Assembly: GCA_024195585.1 (NCBI GenBank)
Contig: SWBL01000228.1
Location: forward strand, 1 to 64,000
From: Aureobasidium sp. EXF-3400
Lineage: Eukaryota > Ascomycota > Dothideomycetes > Dothideales > Saccotheciaceae
DNA length: 64,000 bases
Direction of reading: 5' to 3'
Below, in pieces: positions 33,996-44,659 of this stretch. The notes beneath the pieces are model-generated. The model was not told the DNA's origin. It saw only the letters and a program-made list of their open reading frames with translations, and made no database searches. Made by a program: the position numbers and the translations under genes. Numbering within the stretch: the first letter of the stretch is position 1; every line of letters starts with the position of its first letter.

Positions 33996-36900
33996 ATGCG
34001 TTTCGCCGGCTTCTCGGCGATCACGCTGTTTCTGGCCAGCTCTTCGGCCATCCCCACGAAGAGACAGGCCCTCATTGACAGCATTGGCGGCTCCAGTCTC
34101 GATGATGTGATGGCAGAGATCAAAAACAACGGCAACATCAGCTTGCTTGGTGATCTCATTGAAATCGCTGTTGATGCTTTGTCAACAGAAGCATCGGCTG
34201 TTGCTGAGTGTTTCAACCCTGCTGCCTCCTCTGCCCTGGGCGCTGGTGCATCAGGATCGGGCTCCGGTTCTCTGGGCTCTGGTTCTGGTGGACTTGCTGC
34301 TGGGGCAGGCGTAGGAGCAAACACACCAGCTGCTTCTGCCGCTGCAGAGCTGTCATCGCTTCTCGGCTCAGTCGCATCCGCAGCCACCTCTGCTCCTGAC
34401 GCTGCCAACAACGCTGCACAAGAGGCCGCAGCCGCCGCTTCATCAGCATTGAACTTCCTTTCCACCGCAAACCCTGCAGCATCTGTTGCTCCTAGTATCT
34501 CGAGCTTGTTGAGCTCCATTGCAGCCAACACCGCCGCCATTCCTACTGGTGCTGCTTCTTCGCTTGCCGACGCAGCATCTGGCGCACCTTCCCAACTTTC
34601 TTCCGTTCTTGGCTCTGTTGCCTCAGAGGCTAGCGCTATCCCCAGTGCCGCAGCCGCTGCTTCTTCCGCACTTGGCTTCCTCTCTACAGCCAACCCCGCT
34701 GCATCAGTCGCACCTGCTATCTCGAGCTTGTTGAGCTCAATTGCCGCCAACCCCTCTGCCACAATCCCTGCCAACGCCGCTTCTTCTTTGACCAACGCTG
34801 CCTCGTCTGTCATCGCCAATCTTCCTGGCGTATCAGCTGGCGCCGGTGTTGGAGCTGGTGTTGGAATTGGAGGTGGAAATGGAAACCCTGCTTTCTCCTC
34901 TTTCGTCTCATCTTTGGCCAACGACCCTGCCGTCACCGGAGCTCCAGCCTTGTCTTCCGCCGTCGCGTCTCTGACAAACCCCGCCGTCTCCATCGGATCT
35001 TCTTTGGCTTCAGATCTGTCCTCAGTTCTTGCCAACCCATCCGCAACTCTTCCCTCTGGTGCTGTCAGTTCGCTCGTAAGCGCCATCTCATCGGCGGTCA
35101 ACAACGGAGGCGTCACTGTGTCACCCGTGACCAACACACGCGGCAGCTCCAGCTCGGCAGCATCTTCTTCTTCTACTCCGATCGTCTGCCCATTCGCCAG
35201 CGAATCCAAGTACACCGCCCTGGGCTCCCAGTTCACACGCTACTGTAACCAGTTCTACGGTGGTGATGTTTTGAACCTTGGCAATGCAGTCTCCAAGAGA
35301 CAAGCTATTGGCTCTATTAACGGATGTGCCAACATCTGCTCGCCTAACGCTCGCTGCCTCGGTACCTCATACGACCCCAAGACTGGTTCATGTACTTTCT
35401 ACAGCTCCTTGACCAACGGAGTCACCCGCAATGGTATCCAATTTGCTCTGCGCTCATCTGCAGCTTCTTCTATCCTGCCTCCTGCTTCCGTCGGCGCGAC
35501 CGCAGGAGCGTCAGGCAGCGTCTCAGCCAGTGTTCCCACCGGTGTCAACGCTGGCTCCACGAGCTTGAGACCCTCTCTTCCAGGATTCTCTGCTGTTCCC
35601 AGCGGTGTTCTGTCAAGCCTTGCCTCCGAAGCGTCTACTGCTACTGGTGTCATTGGCAGTCAGCTCTCTTCCTTGATCTCGCAGCTCACTACCGCCAGTG
35701 CTGTTAACACTGGTGCATTGAGTTCGCTGATCTCCGAGCTTCCCACCGCCACTTCTCTCCCATCTGGCTTGATCTCCTCCGTCGTTGGCCCTATTGGTAC
35801 TTCCAGACTTCCTTCAGGTGTCTCTTCCGTCCTGAGTGAGGCTACCAGCCTCGCATCTTCTCTTATCAATGCTGGTTCCACAAGCTTGAGACCCTCCCTT
35901 CCTGGATTCTCCTCTGTTCCTATCATCTCGGGCGTCACCAGTGCTGTTAACTCTCTCACCAGCGAGATCGGTGCATCTGCTACTGGAGTCGTTTCTTCCA
36001 TCGAGTCCGACGCTTCAAGCATCATCAACTCTCTTACCAGCGGCGTTACCAACCCTACAAGCATTTCCAGCATCATTTCCTCGGTTCAGAGCGAGGCCAC
36101 CGCCTCTATCTCTTCTGTTCTGTCAGAGGGATCCAGTGCTATTGCATCCATCACCAGCGTTGTAGGACCTATCACCAGCGGTATTGTCCTCCCTCCCGGC
36201 GTAACTTTGCCCTCTGGCGTTACCTTGACTTCTACTACAACCAGCTGCGGTGGTGCACTCGTCGACTTGTGTGCCACTCTCGGTATCGGAAATGGCGTTA
36301 CTGTCAACCTCGGTCTTGGCGGCAGTTTGGGAGCCACTCCCACCACCTTCTCTGGTGCTAGCGGGCAGTACACCGCAACCTCGACTCAATGCAACGGAGC
36401 TGTGTGCTTGGCTCTTGGAGTTGGACCTTCCGTGACCGCCACCCTCGGCGCCCTTAACCCAGACGGTAGCATCATTGAGATTGGTGCAGGCCTCGGATCG
36501 ACCCCTGTTGTGACCGGTGTGCCCAGCATCCCTGGAGTCTCGAGCACCACTACATCATGCAATGGAGTTCTCTGTCTTGCTCTCGGTGTTGGACCCTCAA
36601 CTACAGTCACGCTTGGCGCCCTGAACTCGGATGGCAGCATTATCAACGTCGGAACTGGAGCAAGTCTCTCGACACCTGCAATCACCGCCCCTAGCGTTCC
36701 CACTACCCTTCCCGGAGGAGCCGTCATTACGACCACCACCGCATCTTGCAACAGCGTACTCTGCTTGGCTCTTGGTGTCGGTCCCTCAACGACAATAACC
36801 CTAGGTGCTCTGAACACCGACGGTAGCATTGTGTCCGCCAGCGCAGCTCTTCCCGTCTCTACACCCGCAATCACCAGCGTTACCGTCGTACCCACCAGCA

Positions 36901-37718
36901 CTGTTATCGATGGAAGCACCATCACCGCCATCAGCCAATCGTGCACTGGAAGCGGCCTCGCCAAAGTGTGTATCAACCTTGGCCTTGGACCTCTTGGAAC
37001 AATCAGCCTTGGTGCCGACGCCCTTCCCACGAGTGGCGGTCTCGTAAGCGCCGGTGTGAGTGCTTCTCTCCCCGTTGCATCGGCAGCCGTCACCGTACCT
37101 GCTGTTCTGGCCACTCCACTCACAATCAGCGGCAACACAATCACCGCAGTTTCTACATCTTGCTCAGGTGCCGCCATTGACGCTTGTGTTACTTTAGGCC
37201 TTGGAAACATTGCTACAGTCACCCTCGGTGCTGGCGTTTTGCCCAGCGACGGAGGTCTCGCCAGTGCAGGTGTTAGCGCAACTTTGCCCATCGCATCGGC
37301 AGCCGTCACCGTACCTGCTGTTCTGGCCACTCCTCTCACCATTTCTGGAAACACAATCACTGCAGTCTCTACATCGTGCAATGGCGCCTTAGTCAATGCC
37401 TGCGTTACTTTGGGCCTTGGAAACATCGCGACTGTCAGCCTTGATGCTGGCGTTCTCCCTAGCAACGGAGGACTAGCCACCGCTTCCGCCGCAGCTGGTG
37501 TATCTAACGTTGCTTCAGTATCAGCTGGAGTCACCCTCGCCCCTACTGCCGTCGCAGTCGCATCGGTCATCACTACGACTAGACGCACTACCTCTTGCTC
37601 TGGAGGACTTCTCGGCGTCCCTCTTGTCTGTGCCACCGTCAATGTACCTGGACTTGCCACTGTCAGCGTTGTAGCGCGTGACCAGCCCACAACCCTTGCA
37701 ACTTTGGTTCGCAAGTAA
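33996..37718 (+). CDS. secreted Ser/Ala/Val-rich protein with Apple-like domain and eight Cys-pair repeats
   Basis: Single exon, 1240 aa, family not recognised. A signal peptide (MRFAGFSAITLFLASSSA) is followed by a Kex2-type KR site at PTKRQA. Residues about 70-395 are Ala/Ser-rich, including a duplicated unit around FLSTANPAASVAP. At about 398-487 a Cys-containing domain (YCNQFYGGDVLNL, CANICSPNARCLGTSYDP) resembles a PAN/Apple module. Residues about 500-740 are Ser/Thr-rich with a doubled NAGSTSLRPSLPGF motif. From about 748 to the end there are eight units, each with a cysteine pair (TSC.G...C) followed by LGLG or LGVG and a beta-prone TVTLGA stretch. No GPI-anchor tail is seen. The best guess is a cell-wall or extracellular structural protein. 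Confidence 0.75.
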   Translation: MRFAGFSAITLFLASSSAIPTKRQALIDSIGGSSLDDVMAEIKNNGNISLLGDLIEIAVDALSTEASAVAECFNPAASSALGAGASGSGSGSLGSGSGGLAAGAGVGANTPAASAAAELSSLLGSVASAATSAPDAANNAAQEAAAAASSALNFLSTANPAASVAPSISSLLSSIAANTAAIPTGAASSLADAASGAPSQLSSVLGSVASEASAIPSAAAAASSALGFLSTANPAASVAPAISSLLSSIAANPSATIPANAASSLTNAASSVIANLPGVSAGAGVGAGVGIGGGNGNPAFSSFVSSLANDPAVTGAPALSSAVASLTNPAVSIGSSLASDLSSVLANPSATLPSGAVSSLVSAISSAVNNGGVTVSPVTNTRGSSSSAASSSSTPIVCPFASESKYTALGSQFTRYCNQFYGGDVLNLGNAVSKRQAIGSINGCANICSPNARCLGTSYDPKTGSCTFYSSLTNGVTRNGIQFALRSSAASSILPPASVGATAGASGSVSASVPTGVNAGSTSLRPSLPGFSAVPSGVLSSLASEASTATGVIGSQLSSLISQLTTASAVNTGALSSLISELPTATSLPSGLISSVVGPIGTSRLPSGVSSVLSEATSLASSLINAGSTSLRPSLPGFSSVPIISGVTSAVNSLTSEIGASATGVVSSIESDASSIINSLTSGVTNPTSISSIISSVQSEATASISSVLSEGSSAIASITSVVGPITSGIVLPPGVTLPSGVTLTSTTTSCGGALVDLCATLGIGNGVTVNLGLGGSLGATPTTFSGASGQYTATSTQCNGAVCLALGVGPSVTATLGALNPDGSIIEIGAGLGSTPVVTGVPSIPGVSSTTTSCNGVLCLALGVGPSTTVTLGALNSDGSIINVGTGASLSTPAITAPSVPTTLPGGAVITTTTASCNSVLCLALGVGPSTTITLGALNTDGSIVSASAALPVSTPAITSVTVVPTSTVIDGSTITAISQSCTGSGLAKVCINLGLGPLGTISLGADALPTSGGLVSAGVSASLPVASAAVTVPAVLATPLTISGNTITAVSTSCSGAAIDACVTLGLGNIATVTLGAGVLPSDGGLASAGVSATLPIASAAVTVPAVLATPLTISGNTITAVSTSCNGALVNACVTLGLGNIATVSLDAGVLPSNGGLATASAAAGVSNVASVSAGVTLAPTAVAVASVITTTRRTTSCSGGLLGVPLVCATVNVPGLATVSVVARDQPTTLATLVRK
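37077..37508 (+). repeat. two 216-bp (72-codon) direct repeats inside the Cys-pair region
   Basis: The block starting at 37077 recurs at 37293. The first 41 bases are identical, and similarity remains high through most of the unit at both DNA and protein level (TVPAVLATPLTISGN in both). This indicates a fairly recent in-frame tandem duplication within the larger repeat array. Confidence 0.85.
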
Positions 37719-39095
37719 TCGACAACGATTTAATTACTTTATGAAGGCGTTTTATGCTTACTGGACAACTCACGAACTTTTCGTATTACTCTCTCTATAA
37801 TCTGGATTTCTTTTGTTATATCTTTCTCTACTGTGTAGTTATATCAGATTGTAATATCTATATGCAATTACTGTTTACCTTAAGATCTTCTGTGCCTATT
37901 TTGTGACTTGCTTATTCCTTTCAACAGTGCTAATGGTGTATATTCTGCTCTTGATGAAAAGAATCATAGCAACCATAGACCATAGCAGCGGAAAAGTGGT
38001 ATGATGCTTGAAACCCTACTTCCTTTATGGAATATTTTTAGCTTGTTGTTATTCCATAGAGATTTGGTCTTTGCAGTAATACACAATGAAGCTGAAAACA
38101 GATCAGATTGATGCTAATGTTGCCATCGATGTTGATGATTGAAGGCAATGGAAGTCAACATAGTCATTTGTGATGAAGCACATATCGTTCCCAACATCCC
38201 GAGCAGCCGAGCTTTGTACAGTGTCGATTTTCTGCACAGACGATTTGTGCAGCTCGTATATCTATCTCTACCTCACTCGTTCCTTCCTCTTTCACAACGA
38301 CAAATAAGCGGAAATGAGGCTATGTAAATGCACAGTTGTTTCTAGACGGTGGACCAATCCATAAAGATCCTGCGATATTGCGACTCTCACTGGACACTTT
38401 CTATTTCGCAAAGGAACTGTGCATTTCCATAACTATGCGCGTGAATGTCGTGCAAGGAGGACACTAAGATTCCTGCATCTTCATACTCACGATGATAGCC
38501 CAGAACAAACTCAACCCGGTTAGTGTGGGTTCTGCAGGTACAGATCCATTGGACAAATCCTTTTCCGAAGAACCAAAAATCCACCAGAAGAAGAAAGTCA
38601 GCGAGGGTGTCATGGCTAACAAATTGTATATCACAATAGAATACGGAGTATTTCTCTTTGACCATCAGACCCTAGAAGACCTGAATATCGGGTCGGGAAG
38701 GGACCCTCGGATCAACTTGCTGCTTCCCCTCGCAAGTCTACTGCTCGGCATGACTTTCCATTTTCGATGTACAGCAGAAATAGTATACTGGTATCCAGAA
38801 TGAAGACTCGTTGCCTCTGGGAAGATGCTCGACTGTTTCAGATGATGATTTAGATGCAGTGTAAAACAAATTTCGGACCCTGTCTTGATCTGTCTCAGTG
38901 TTAACAAAGACAAGGAACAAAGACACAAAGATGATTCTTTCAGCGAGTTCGCTCGGCGAGAGAAAAGGCTCTGATATATGTTTGAGATACGATTTGGGTA
39001 TATATAAGCAGAAGGGTATATGTACAGTAGGCCGCTCCCTTCTTATCCTATACATCCGAACAAGACAACACACCGCTTCAAAGATCAACACCATA
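37719..39095. other. 1.4-kb AT-richer intergenic region with TATA element
   Basis: No gene is supported. The region is visibly richer in A+T than its surroundings, particularly 37730-38110. A strong TATA-like element (TATATATAAG, about 38999-39008) lies about 90 bp before the start of the next gene and is probably its core promoter. Confidence 0.5.
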
Positions 39096-39890
39096 ATGAA
39101 GATCGTGCCAACATTATCGCACGAAGACGACCCTCGAGACGACGGAATGCTACAAAAAGAACTCGAAAGATGGTCTCGAAGTAACACCATGGGCACTCTC
39201 CTATCGCAACTCGGTTTCAACATACAGCAAAACTCAGAGAAGATCGACCTCTTGGCACAGCAAGTGATGCGCTGGTCGTGGGAGACTCTGAGTGTACAGA
39301 CATGCAGCTCGAAACCAAAGCTTACATACCACCCTGTGCGCACGGCATGGCTGTGGATGGAAGAGTATGGAGCGGAGATATGGCCCGAGGAGAGCGAGAA
39401 GAGAAGACACCTGGACCCATCGACTGATTACGTATATCTCCGCGATCGTTCCACACCCGGGGAGTCACAAGTCGAAAACAGTCTGGATATCAATGAGAAC
39501 ATTGCTGAGTTCTGCTTCAAGAAGGGCACGCTGCATCCGTACAACTCAATGTTCCAGAATGTACTACGGTATTTTGCGAGCGTCCATGCTGGTCTCTGGC
39601 ACGATGTTGATTACACCGTCTGTAGAGATTGGACTGCTGCGGAATTGATGGCGGACTTCCTTGGATCGGAGCCATGGGTACCGCTGGATAATCTTCTTCC
39701 GCTTTACTACGAAGGCATCCTCTCCGAATCTGACGGAAGTTCTGGAAGCTGTGACAGTTACTACAGCGTTTGCAGTGGCTCGGAAAGTTCAGCAGGATCG
39801 AAGAAGCGTCCCGACATCCTTGAACTAAGACCCGCAAACACGAAATCCAGCAGTGGCGCTGAAGTTCCCTTGGGCGGTATTGAAGGTTGA
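39096..39890 (+). CDS. hypothetical protein, 264 aa
   Basis: I do not recognise this protein. It begins MKIVPTLSHEDDPRDDGMLQ, followed by a helical segment (QLGFNIQQNSEKIDLLAQQV), a Trp-rich part (RTAWLWMEEYGAEIWPEE), a central region with FCFKKGTLHPYNSMFQNVLR, and DYTVCRDWTAAELMADFLGS. The C-terminal 60 residues are Ser-rich and disordered. There is no signal peptide, membrane helix or known motif. The frame opens 66 codons earlier, but the ATG at 39096 sits downstream of the TATA-like element and starts the better-composed part. It is tail to tail with LCL3, 23 bp apart. Confidence 0.6.
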   Translation: MKIVPTLSHEDDPRDDGMLQKELERWSRSNTMGTLLSQLGFNIQQNSEKIDLLAQQVMRWSWETLSVQTCSSKPKLTYHPVRTAWLWMEEYGAEIWPEESEKRRHLDPSTDYVYLRDRSTPGESQVENSLDINENIAEFCFKKGTLHPYNSMFQNVLRYFASVHAGLWHDVDYTVCRDWTAAELMADFLGSEPWVPLDNLLPLYYEGILSESDGSSGSCDSYYSVCSGSESSAGSKKRPDILELRPANTKSSSGAEVPLGGIEG

Positions 39891-39913
39891 GAGTTGAACC
39901 GGGAATGATGACT

Positions 39914-40753
39914 CTATTTCTTTTGGCCGGTTTCAGCCTTTTCGAGGAGGCTTATGCGAGTCTTGTATTCGCGTGGAGACTCAATCTTCTCGTTTTTCTG
40001 GCCCATCAACTTGCCGATCAAACTGGGCTTGGTGTGCTTCCACATGCCGATCTGTTTCCTTTGTGCCTTTTCCATAGCTCTGCGATATTTGTCTTCCTTA
40101 TTGCCGAACTCGCTGCCGAACTTTGCTTCGTATACGGTAGCCATGCCATTCTTGATCATTTCTAGACCAACATCTGTTTTCCAAAAGCCCCACTTCCAGT
40201 ACGACACACTAGCGACAACTCTTTGGTATTGATCGAGGCGATAGATGTATGCTCTGACATAGCGCTTGTGCAGCAAAGTCCTCAGCCATTCGAGTGCTTC
40301 TTTTCCAAAAGGTTGTTCTTTGTTGCCGAAGTGAGCAGTCTCGGGGGCATCGACACCTGCTATGCGGACGTGGACAGTTTTGTCCTTGAACTCCTTGAGA
40401 GTCCAGTCTTGCACCTTTCTAGAAGGTAGCCAGCCCCAACCAGTGAGTCGGCCTCCAGGGGTATGAAACAAGCGGAAGTTGTCACCGTCTCCGACACGAC
40501 TGACGTAACCATAGAGACTGCGTTTGTGGAAGTACGAAGGGGTGATATATTGGGCTTCGGGAACACGGCGGAGGTGTCTGCGGTATATGCGGATCAGGGC
40601 GAGAGTGGAAAATGTCAAGATGGCGGTCGGCAAAATGGTGCGAGGGGATGAATAATGTGACCAGTCGGTGGCGTTGAGAGAGTCGGACCAGGCGACGGGC
40701 TTCTTCTTGTCCTTGTCAGACTCGGACGACTTGAGCCAGTCTGGCCACTGCAT
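39914..40753 (-). CDS. LCL3: LCL3-type staphylococcal nuclease homolog, mitochondrial membrane
   Basis: Single exon, 279 aa. It starts MQWPDWLKSSESDKDKKKPV, has one membrane helix (TILPTAILTFSTLALIRIY), then an SNase (TNase) domain. Catalytic signatures are VGDGDNFRLFHTPGG, VHVRIAGVDAPETAHFG, and the later Arg/Glu motif YRLDQYQRVVASV. LCL3 proteins are membrane-anchored calcium-dependent nuclease homologs of fungal mitochondria; their physiological role is unclear. The upstream in-frame extension (30 codons) is Cys/Arg-rich and was rejected. It diverges from the alpha-mannosidase gene. Confidence 0.92.
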   Translation of the reverse strand: MQWPDWLKSSESDKDKKKPVAWSDSLNATDWSHYSSPRTILPTAILTFSTLALIRIYRRHLRRVPEAQYITPSYFHKRSLYGYVSRVGDGDNFRLFHTPGGRLTGWGWLPSRKVQDWTLKEFKDKTVHVRIAGVDAPETAHFGNKEQPFGKEALEWLRTLLHKRYVRAYIYRLDQYQRVVASVSYWKWGFWKTDVGLEMIKNGMATVYEAKFGSEFGNKEDKYRRAMEKAQRKQIGMWKHTKPSLIGKLMGQKNEKIESPREYKTRISLLEKAETGQKK

Positions 40754-41185
40754 GATCGGGCGACTTTTTTGTGTTTTGGTTTGGAAACAGCAACAGCGTT
40801 TGGAGTCCACTGTGGAGTTTGCATGTGAACGCCGTGCTCGCATCCGAGCTTTGCGCTAGTGCTCCATTAGGCAGTCATGGGTAGTGGGTGTGTGGAGAGA
40901 GCGACTTCTTCCATACTGTCATGCACAGGAATGTAGGTCAGATGAGAGCGCCATAGAGAGCACGATGGACTCGATGGTAGTTCACACATGTCGTTGTAAC
41001 CTGCTTGACCGTGACGGAGATACAGATGGTCGAACCGGGGATATCGGCTCGAGTACGCGTGACGCAGGAGATATCCCCGCATCGAGCGACGATCGATGGT
41101 TCGCAGCTGCCGTACCTCGAGCTCCTGCTGTACCTGGTTCCTGCCTGCGTTATCATCCCCCTACCTTCTGAACACCCTCTTCACA
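40754..41185. promoter_or_regulatory. divergent LCL3 / AMS1 promoter with 10-bp inverted repeat
   Basis: This 432-bp region carries a perfect inverted repeat CGGGGATATC (41036-41045) and GATATCCCCG (41070-41079) around a 24-bp spacer that itself contains the palindromes CTCGAG and ACGCGT. It lies about 110 bp before the AMS1 start codon. The symmetry suggests a dimeric regulator site; that is inference. Confidence 0.4.
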
Positions 41186-44100
41186 ATGGGCGGCGGTTCT
41201 CATCCCAGCATGGCTCCAGCCTCTACCTACCCACGACTGGCTTCAAAGCCTGTGGGAAAGCAGATTCACAAGCTCTACACTGACAGACTGAGGCAGTTCA
41301 CAGATAACGGCCAGTACAGAAACCAGGGCTTGCTACCGTACACATCTATCCATACCTCCCCCAGTCATCACACCGAGATACTGATATCTAACTAGTAAGA
41401 TCGAACCGAAACGTGCCTCGGGTCATCCTCACATCAAGCTCGAAGTCTACTCTCCGCCAGACCTCTCTCGTCCCACCTTCAAAGACGCAACTTCGCACGA
41501 CTTCTCCCCTGCTGAGGTTGGTCAGTCCTTTGGTCCTAGTTGGTCTACCCACTGGTTCCGCGTTCACCTTACTGTCCCGTCCTCTCTCGTCGACGAGGAG
41601 CATCTAGAGCTTCATTGGGATGCAAACAACGAGGGTCTTATCTGGAATGAAAAGGGGGAACCTCTACAAGGTCTTACTGGAGGAGGCGAGCGTGTCGAGT
41701 GGATTCTTCCCAAGTCCTTCCGTGATGGCAAGGAGCATGTCTTCTACATCGAAATGGCTTGCAACGGCATGTTCGGAAATGCTCCTGGAGGCGACAGCAT
41801 TCAGCCTCCTCGTCCAGACAGATACTTCCAGCTGCAAAAAGCCGATATTGTATCTATCAACCTGGAGGCGAGAGCTCTGTATATCGACTTCTGGATCATC
41901 GGAGATGCTGCCAGAGAGTTTCCCGAAGACTCCTGGGAGGAGCATCAAGCTCTCCAAATCTGCAACTCCATCATGGATGCTTTCATTGCGGGCAATGGGA
42001 GCAACGATTCCATTGCAGAGGGCAGAAAGATCGCGAAGAAGTACATCGGAGACGTCGACTCATCCAAAGTCTACGACTCTAACGAACCTGCTTTGATCAC
42101 TGCTATTGGCAACTGTCATATCGACACGTGCTGGCTGTGGCCCTGGGCAGAGACTAAACGTAAAGTCGCTCGGTCATGGTCTAACCAATGTAATTTGTTG
42201 GAGCGATACCCAGAGCACCGTTTCGTTGCGTCTCAAGCACAGCAGTTCAAATGGCTAGAGCAGCTGTATCCCTCTGTTTTCGACCGTGTCAAGAGTAAGG
42301 TCAAGGAGGGTACCTTCCAGCCGATAGGTGGATCTTGGGTCGAGCACGACACGAACATGCCTAGCGGAGAGTCGTTAGTCCGCCAATTCATCTATGGCCA
42401 ACGTTATTTCGAGAGTCGGTTCGGTGAGAGATGCACCACTTTTTGGCTTCCTGATACGTTTGGTTACTCGACTCAACTACCTCAAATCTGCCGACTTGCG
42501 GGAATGACGAGATTCTTCACCCAGAAACTCAGCTGGAACAACATCAACAACTTCCCACACAGCACTTTCAACTGGGTAGCGCTCGATGGCAGTCAAGTCG
42601 TTTGCCACATGACACCTGCCGAGACGTATACTGCTGAGGCAAACTTTGGCGATGTAAGACGCAGTATCACCCAGCATAAGTCCATGGATCAAGACCCAAC
42701 CTCGCTTCTTGCATTTGGAAAAGGAGATGGAGGTGGTGGTCCAACCTGGCAGCACATTGAGAAGCTCAGAAGATGCCGTGGTATGAGTGACAAGGTCGGC
42801 CTTCTGCCCCGTGTCAAGATGGGCGATTCAGTTGATGACTTCTTCGCTCGTCTGGAAAAGAAAGTTGAAGAAGGACTCGAACTTGTGACTTGGTATGGCG
42901 AACTCTACTTTGAACTCCACAGAGGCACATACACCACACAGGCCAACAACAAGTGGAACAACCGCAAGTCCGAGATCATGCTTCACGACATTGAGTATCT
43001 TGCAACATTGGCCAGTATTCAGGACGTTGTTTCGAAGGACAGCAAGAAGTACAAGTACCCCAAAGAGGATATTGACGACATGTGGGAAAACGTTCTTCTG
43101 TGCCAGTTCCACGACTGCTTGCCTGGAAGTTGTATCGAGATGTGTTACGATGATTCTGATGAGGTAAGTCAAACGTGCAGCACAAATAGTCCAAAGCTAA
43201 CAGTTCGAAGTTGTATGCAAAGGTGTTCAAGACTGGCAAGAAGGTCTTGACCGAAGCTCTTCATGCTCTTGGATTTGACGACAAATTATCCCATGATAAC
43301 GAGCTTGTCGCACTAAACACTCTTGGGTGGAACCGCAACGAAATAAGCTCTCTGCCGTCATCTGATCAGACAAGTCGCTATGGTTTGCTCCAAGGCGAGA
43401 CTGGTGTCATGTCTGTCACAGAGATGAGCCAAACTTCCGCTCAAGTGGAGATAAAAGATATGGGCAAGGACGTCTTCCACCTGATGAACAGCCAGTACTT
43501 TGTCGAGATCTCCAAGGGTGTCATCACTCATCTATATGACAAACAGGCCCATCGCGAAGTCGTTCCTAAAGGCCAGAAGGCGAACCAACTGGTAATATTC
43601 GATGACAAGCCACTCTACTGGCAAGCATGGGATGTTGAAGTCTTCCATCTCAATTCGAGAAAAGAGCTCCACGCAACAAGCTCGTCTATCATCACCGAGA
43701 ATGGCCCTCATCGTGTCTCAGTACAGACGACAACGAAGATCTCTGAAAAGTCATCTATCACGACCACAACCTCGCTCTCATTCGCACCGGAAGGAGGTCA
43801 CTCATACATTGAGACCGAGGCAGAAGTTGACTGGCATGAGGACATGAAGTTCTTGAAGGTCGAATTCCCAACCACAATTACCAACACCGAGGCTTCTTAC
43901 GAGACTCAATACGGTATTGTTCGACGCCCAACACATTACAACACCACATGGGACATGGCCAAGTTCGAAGTCTGCTGCCACAGATGGGCTGATCTCTCGG
44001 AGAACGGTTTTGGTGTCAGTATCCTCAACGACTCAAAGTACGGCTTCGCGACCTGCGGCAGCCTGATGCGTCTCTCTCTGCTGCGCGCACCCAAGGCTCC

Positions 44101-44569
44101 CGATGCTCACGCTGATATGGGCAAGCACAAGATTCGCTGGGCAATCCTTCCTCACAAGGGTCCTCTCGATCATCGCACCGTTCGCGCTGGCTTTGAATTC
44201 AACAATCCTATGGCGGTGCACTCCCATCCCAAGGCCTCAGACATCAAGGGCTTGATGAGCTCGTTCAAGTTGTCTAAAGACAGTGATGAGGGCTTGGTTC
44301 TTGACACCATCAAACGTGGTGAGGACGATGAGGATGTTAGCCGTGGCGATCTTCCCAAGCGTAAAGGCAGAAATGTCATCATTCGCGTCTACGACAGTCT
44401 GGGCGGAAGGTCTCGTGGTTCGATTGAGGTCGGTCAGGTGCCGATTGCGAAGGTGTGGACGTGCAACGTCTTGGAGGATGACATCGAGGAAGTTCATCTC
44501 ACCAAGGGTGCCTTTGACATTGAGTTGAGGGCTTTCGAGGTAGCCACTTACAGACTCCAGCTGCAGTGA
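41186..44569 (+). CDS. AMS1: alpha-mannosidase, GH38 class II (Ams1-like, vacuolar/cytosolic)
   Basis: Three exons (41186-41337, 41396-43163, 43211-44569) give 1092 aa. The enzyme hydrolyses alpha-mannosides from free oligosaccharides; in yeast Ams1 reaches the vacuole by the Cvt pathway. The GH38 catalytic domain has the zinc-binding GNCHIDTCWLWPWAETK (H and D near residues 292 and 294). The probable nucleophile Asp is near 404 in FWLPDTFGYSTQLPQI. Other conserved motifs are GGSWVEHDTNMPSGESLVRQ, FGKGDGGGGPT and ELYFELHRGTYT. C-terminal domains include a typical RRPTHYNTTWDMAKFEVC. There is no signal peptide. Length and introns fit full-length Ams1. It is tail to tail with the next gene (90 bp). 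Confidence 0.96.
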
Positions 44570-44659
44570 TGAATCAGCGATGAGGTGGGAGCATCACGAG
44601 TCATTGCGATCCACTCTATATATAGCATGAATTCGTAAAGCTGCTGTGCAGCATTCTAC

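Noticed and set aside
33914..37714. Two antisense open frames of about 440 codons opposite the Ser/Ala-rich secreted protein gene
   Set aside because: They mirror the biased codons of the plus-strand gene, give Ala/Glu/Thr/Pro-rich sequence without domains, and have no splice or promoter support.
38738..39343. 201-codon minus-strand frame overlapping the hypothetical gene at 39096
   Set aside because: It overlaps the promoter and start of the plus-strand gene and has Cys/Arg-rich shadow composition.
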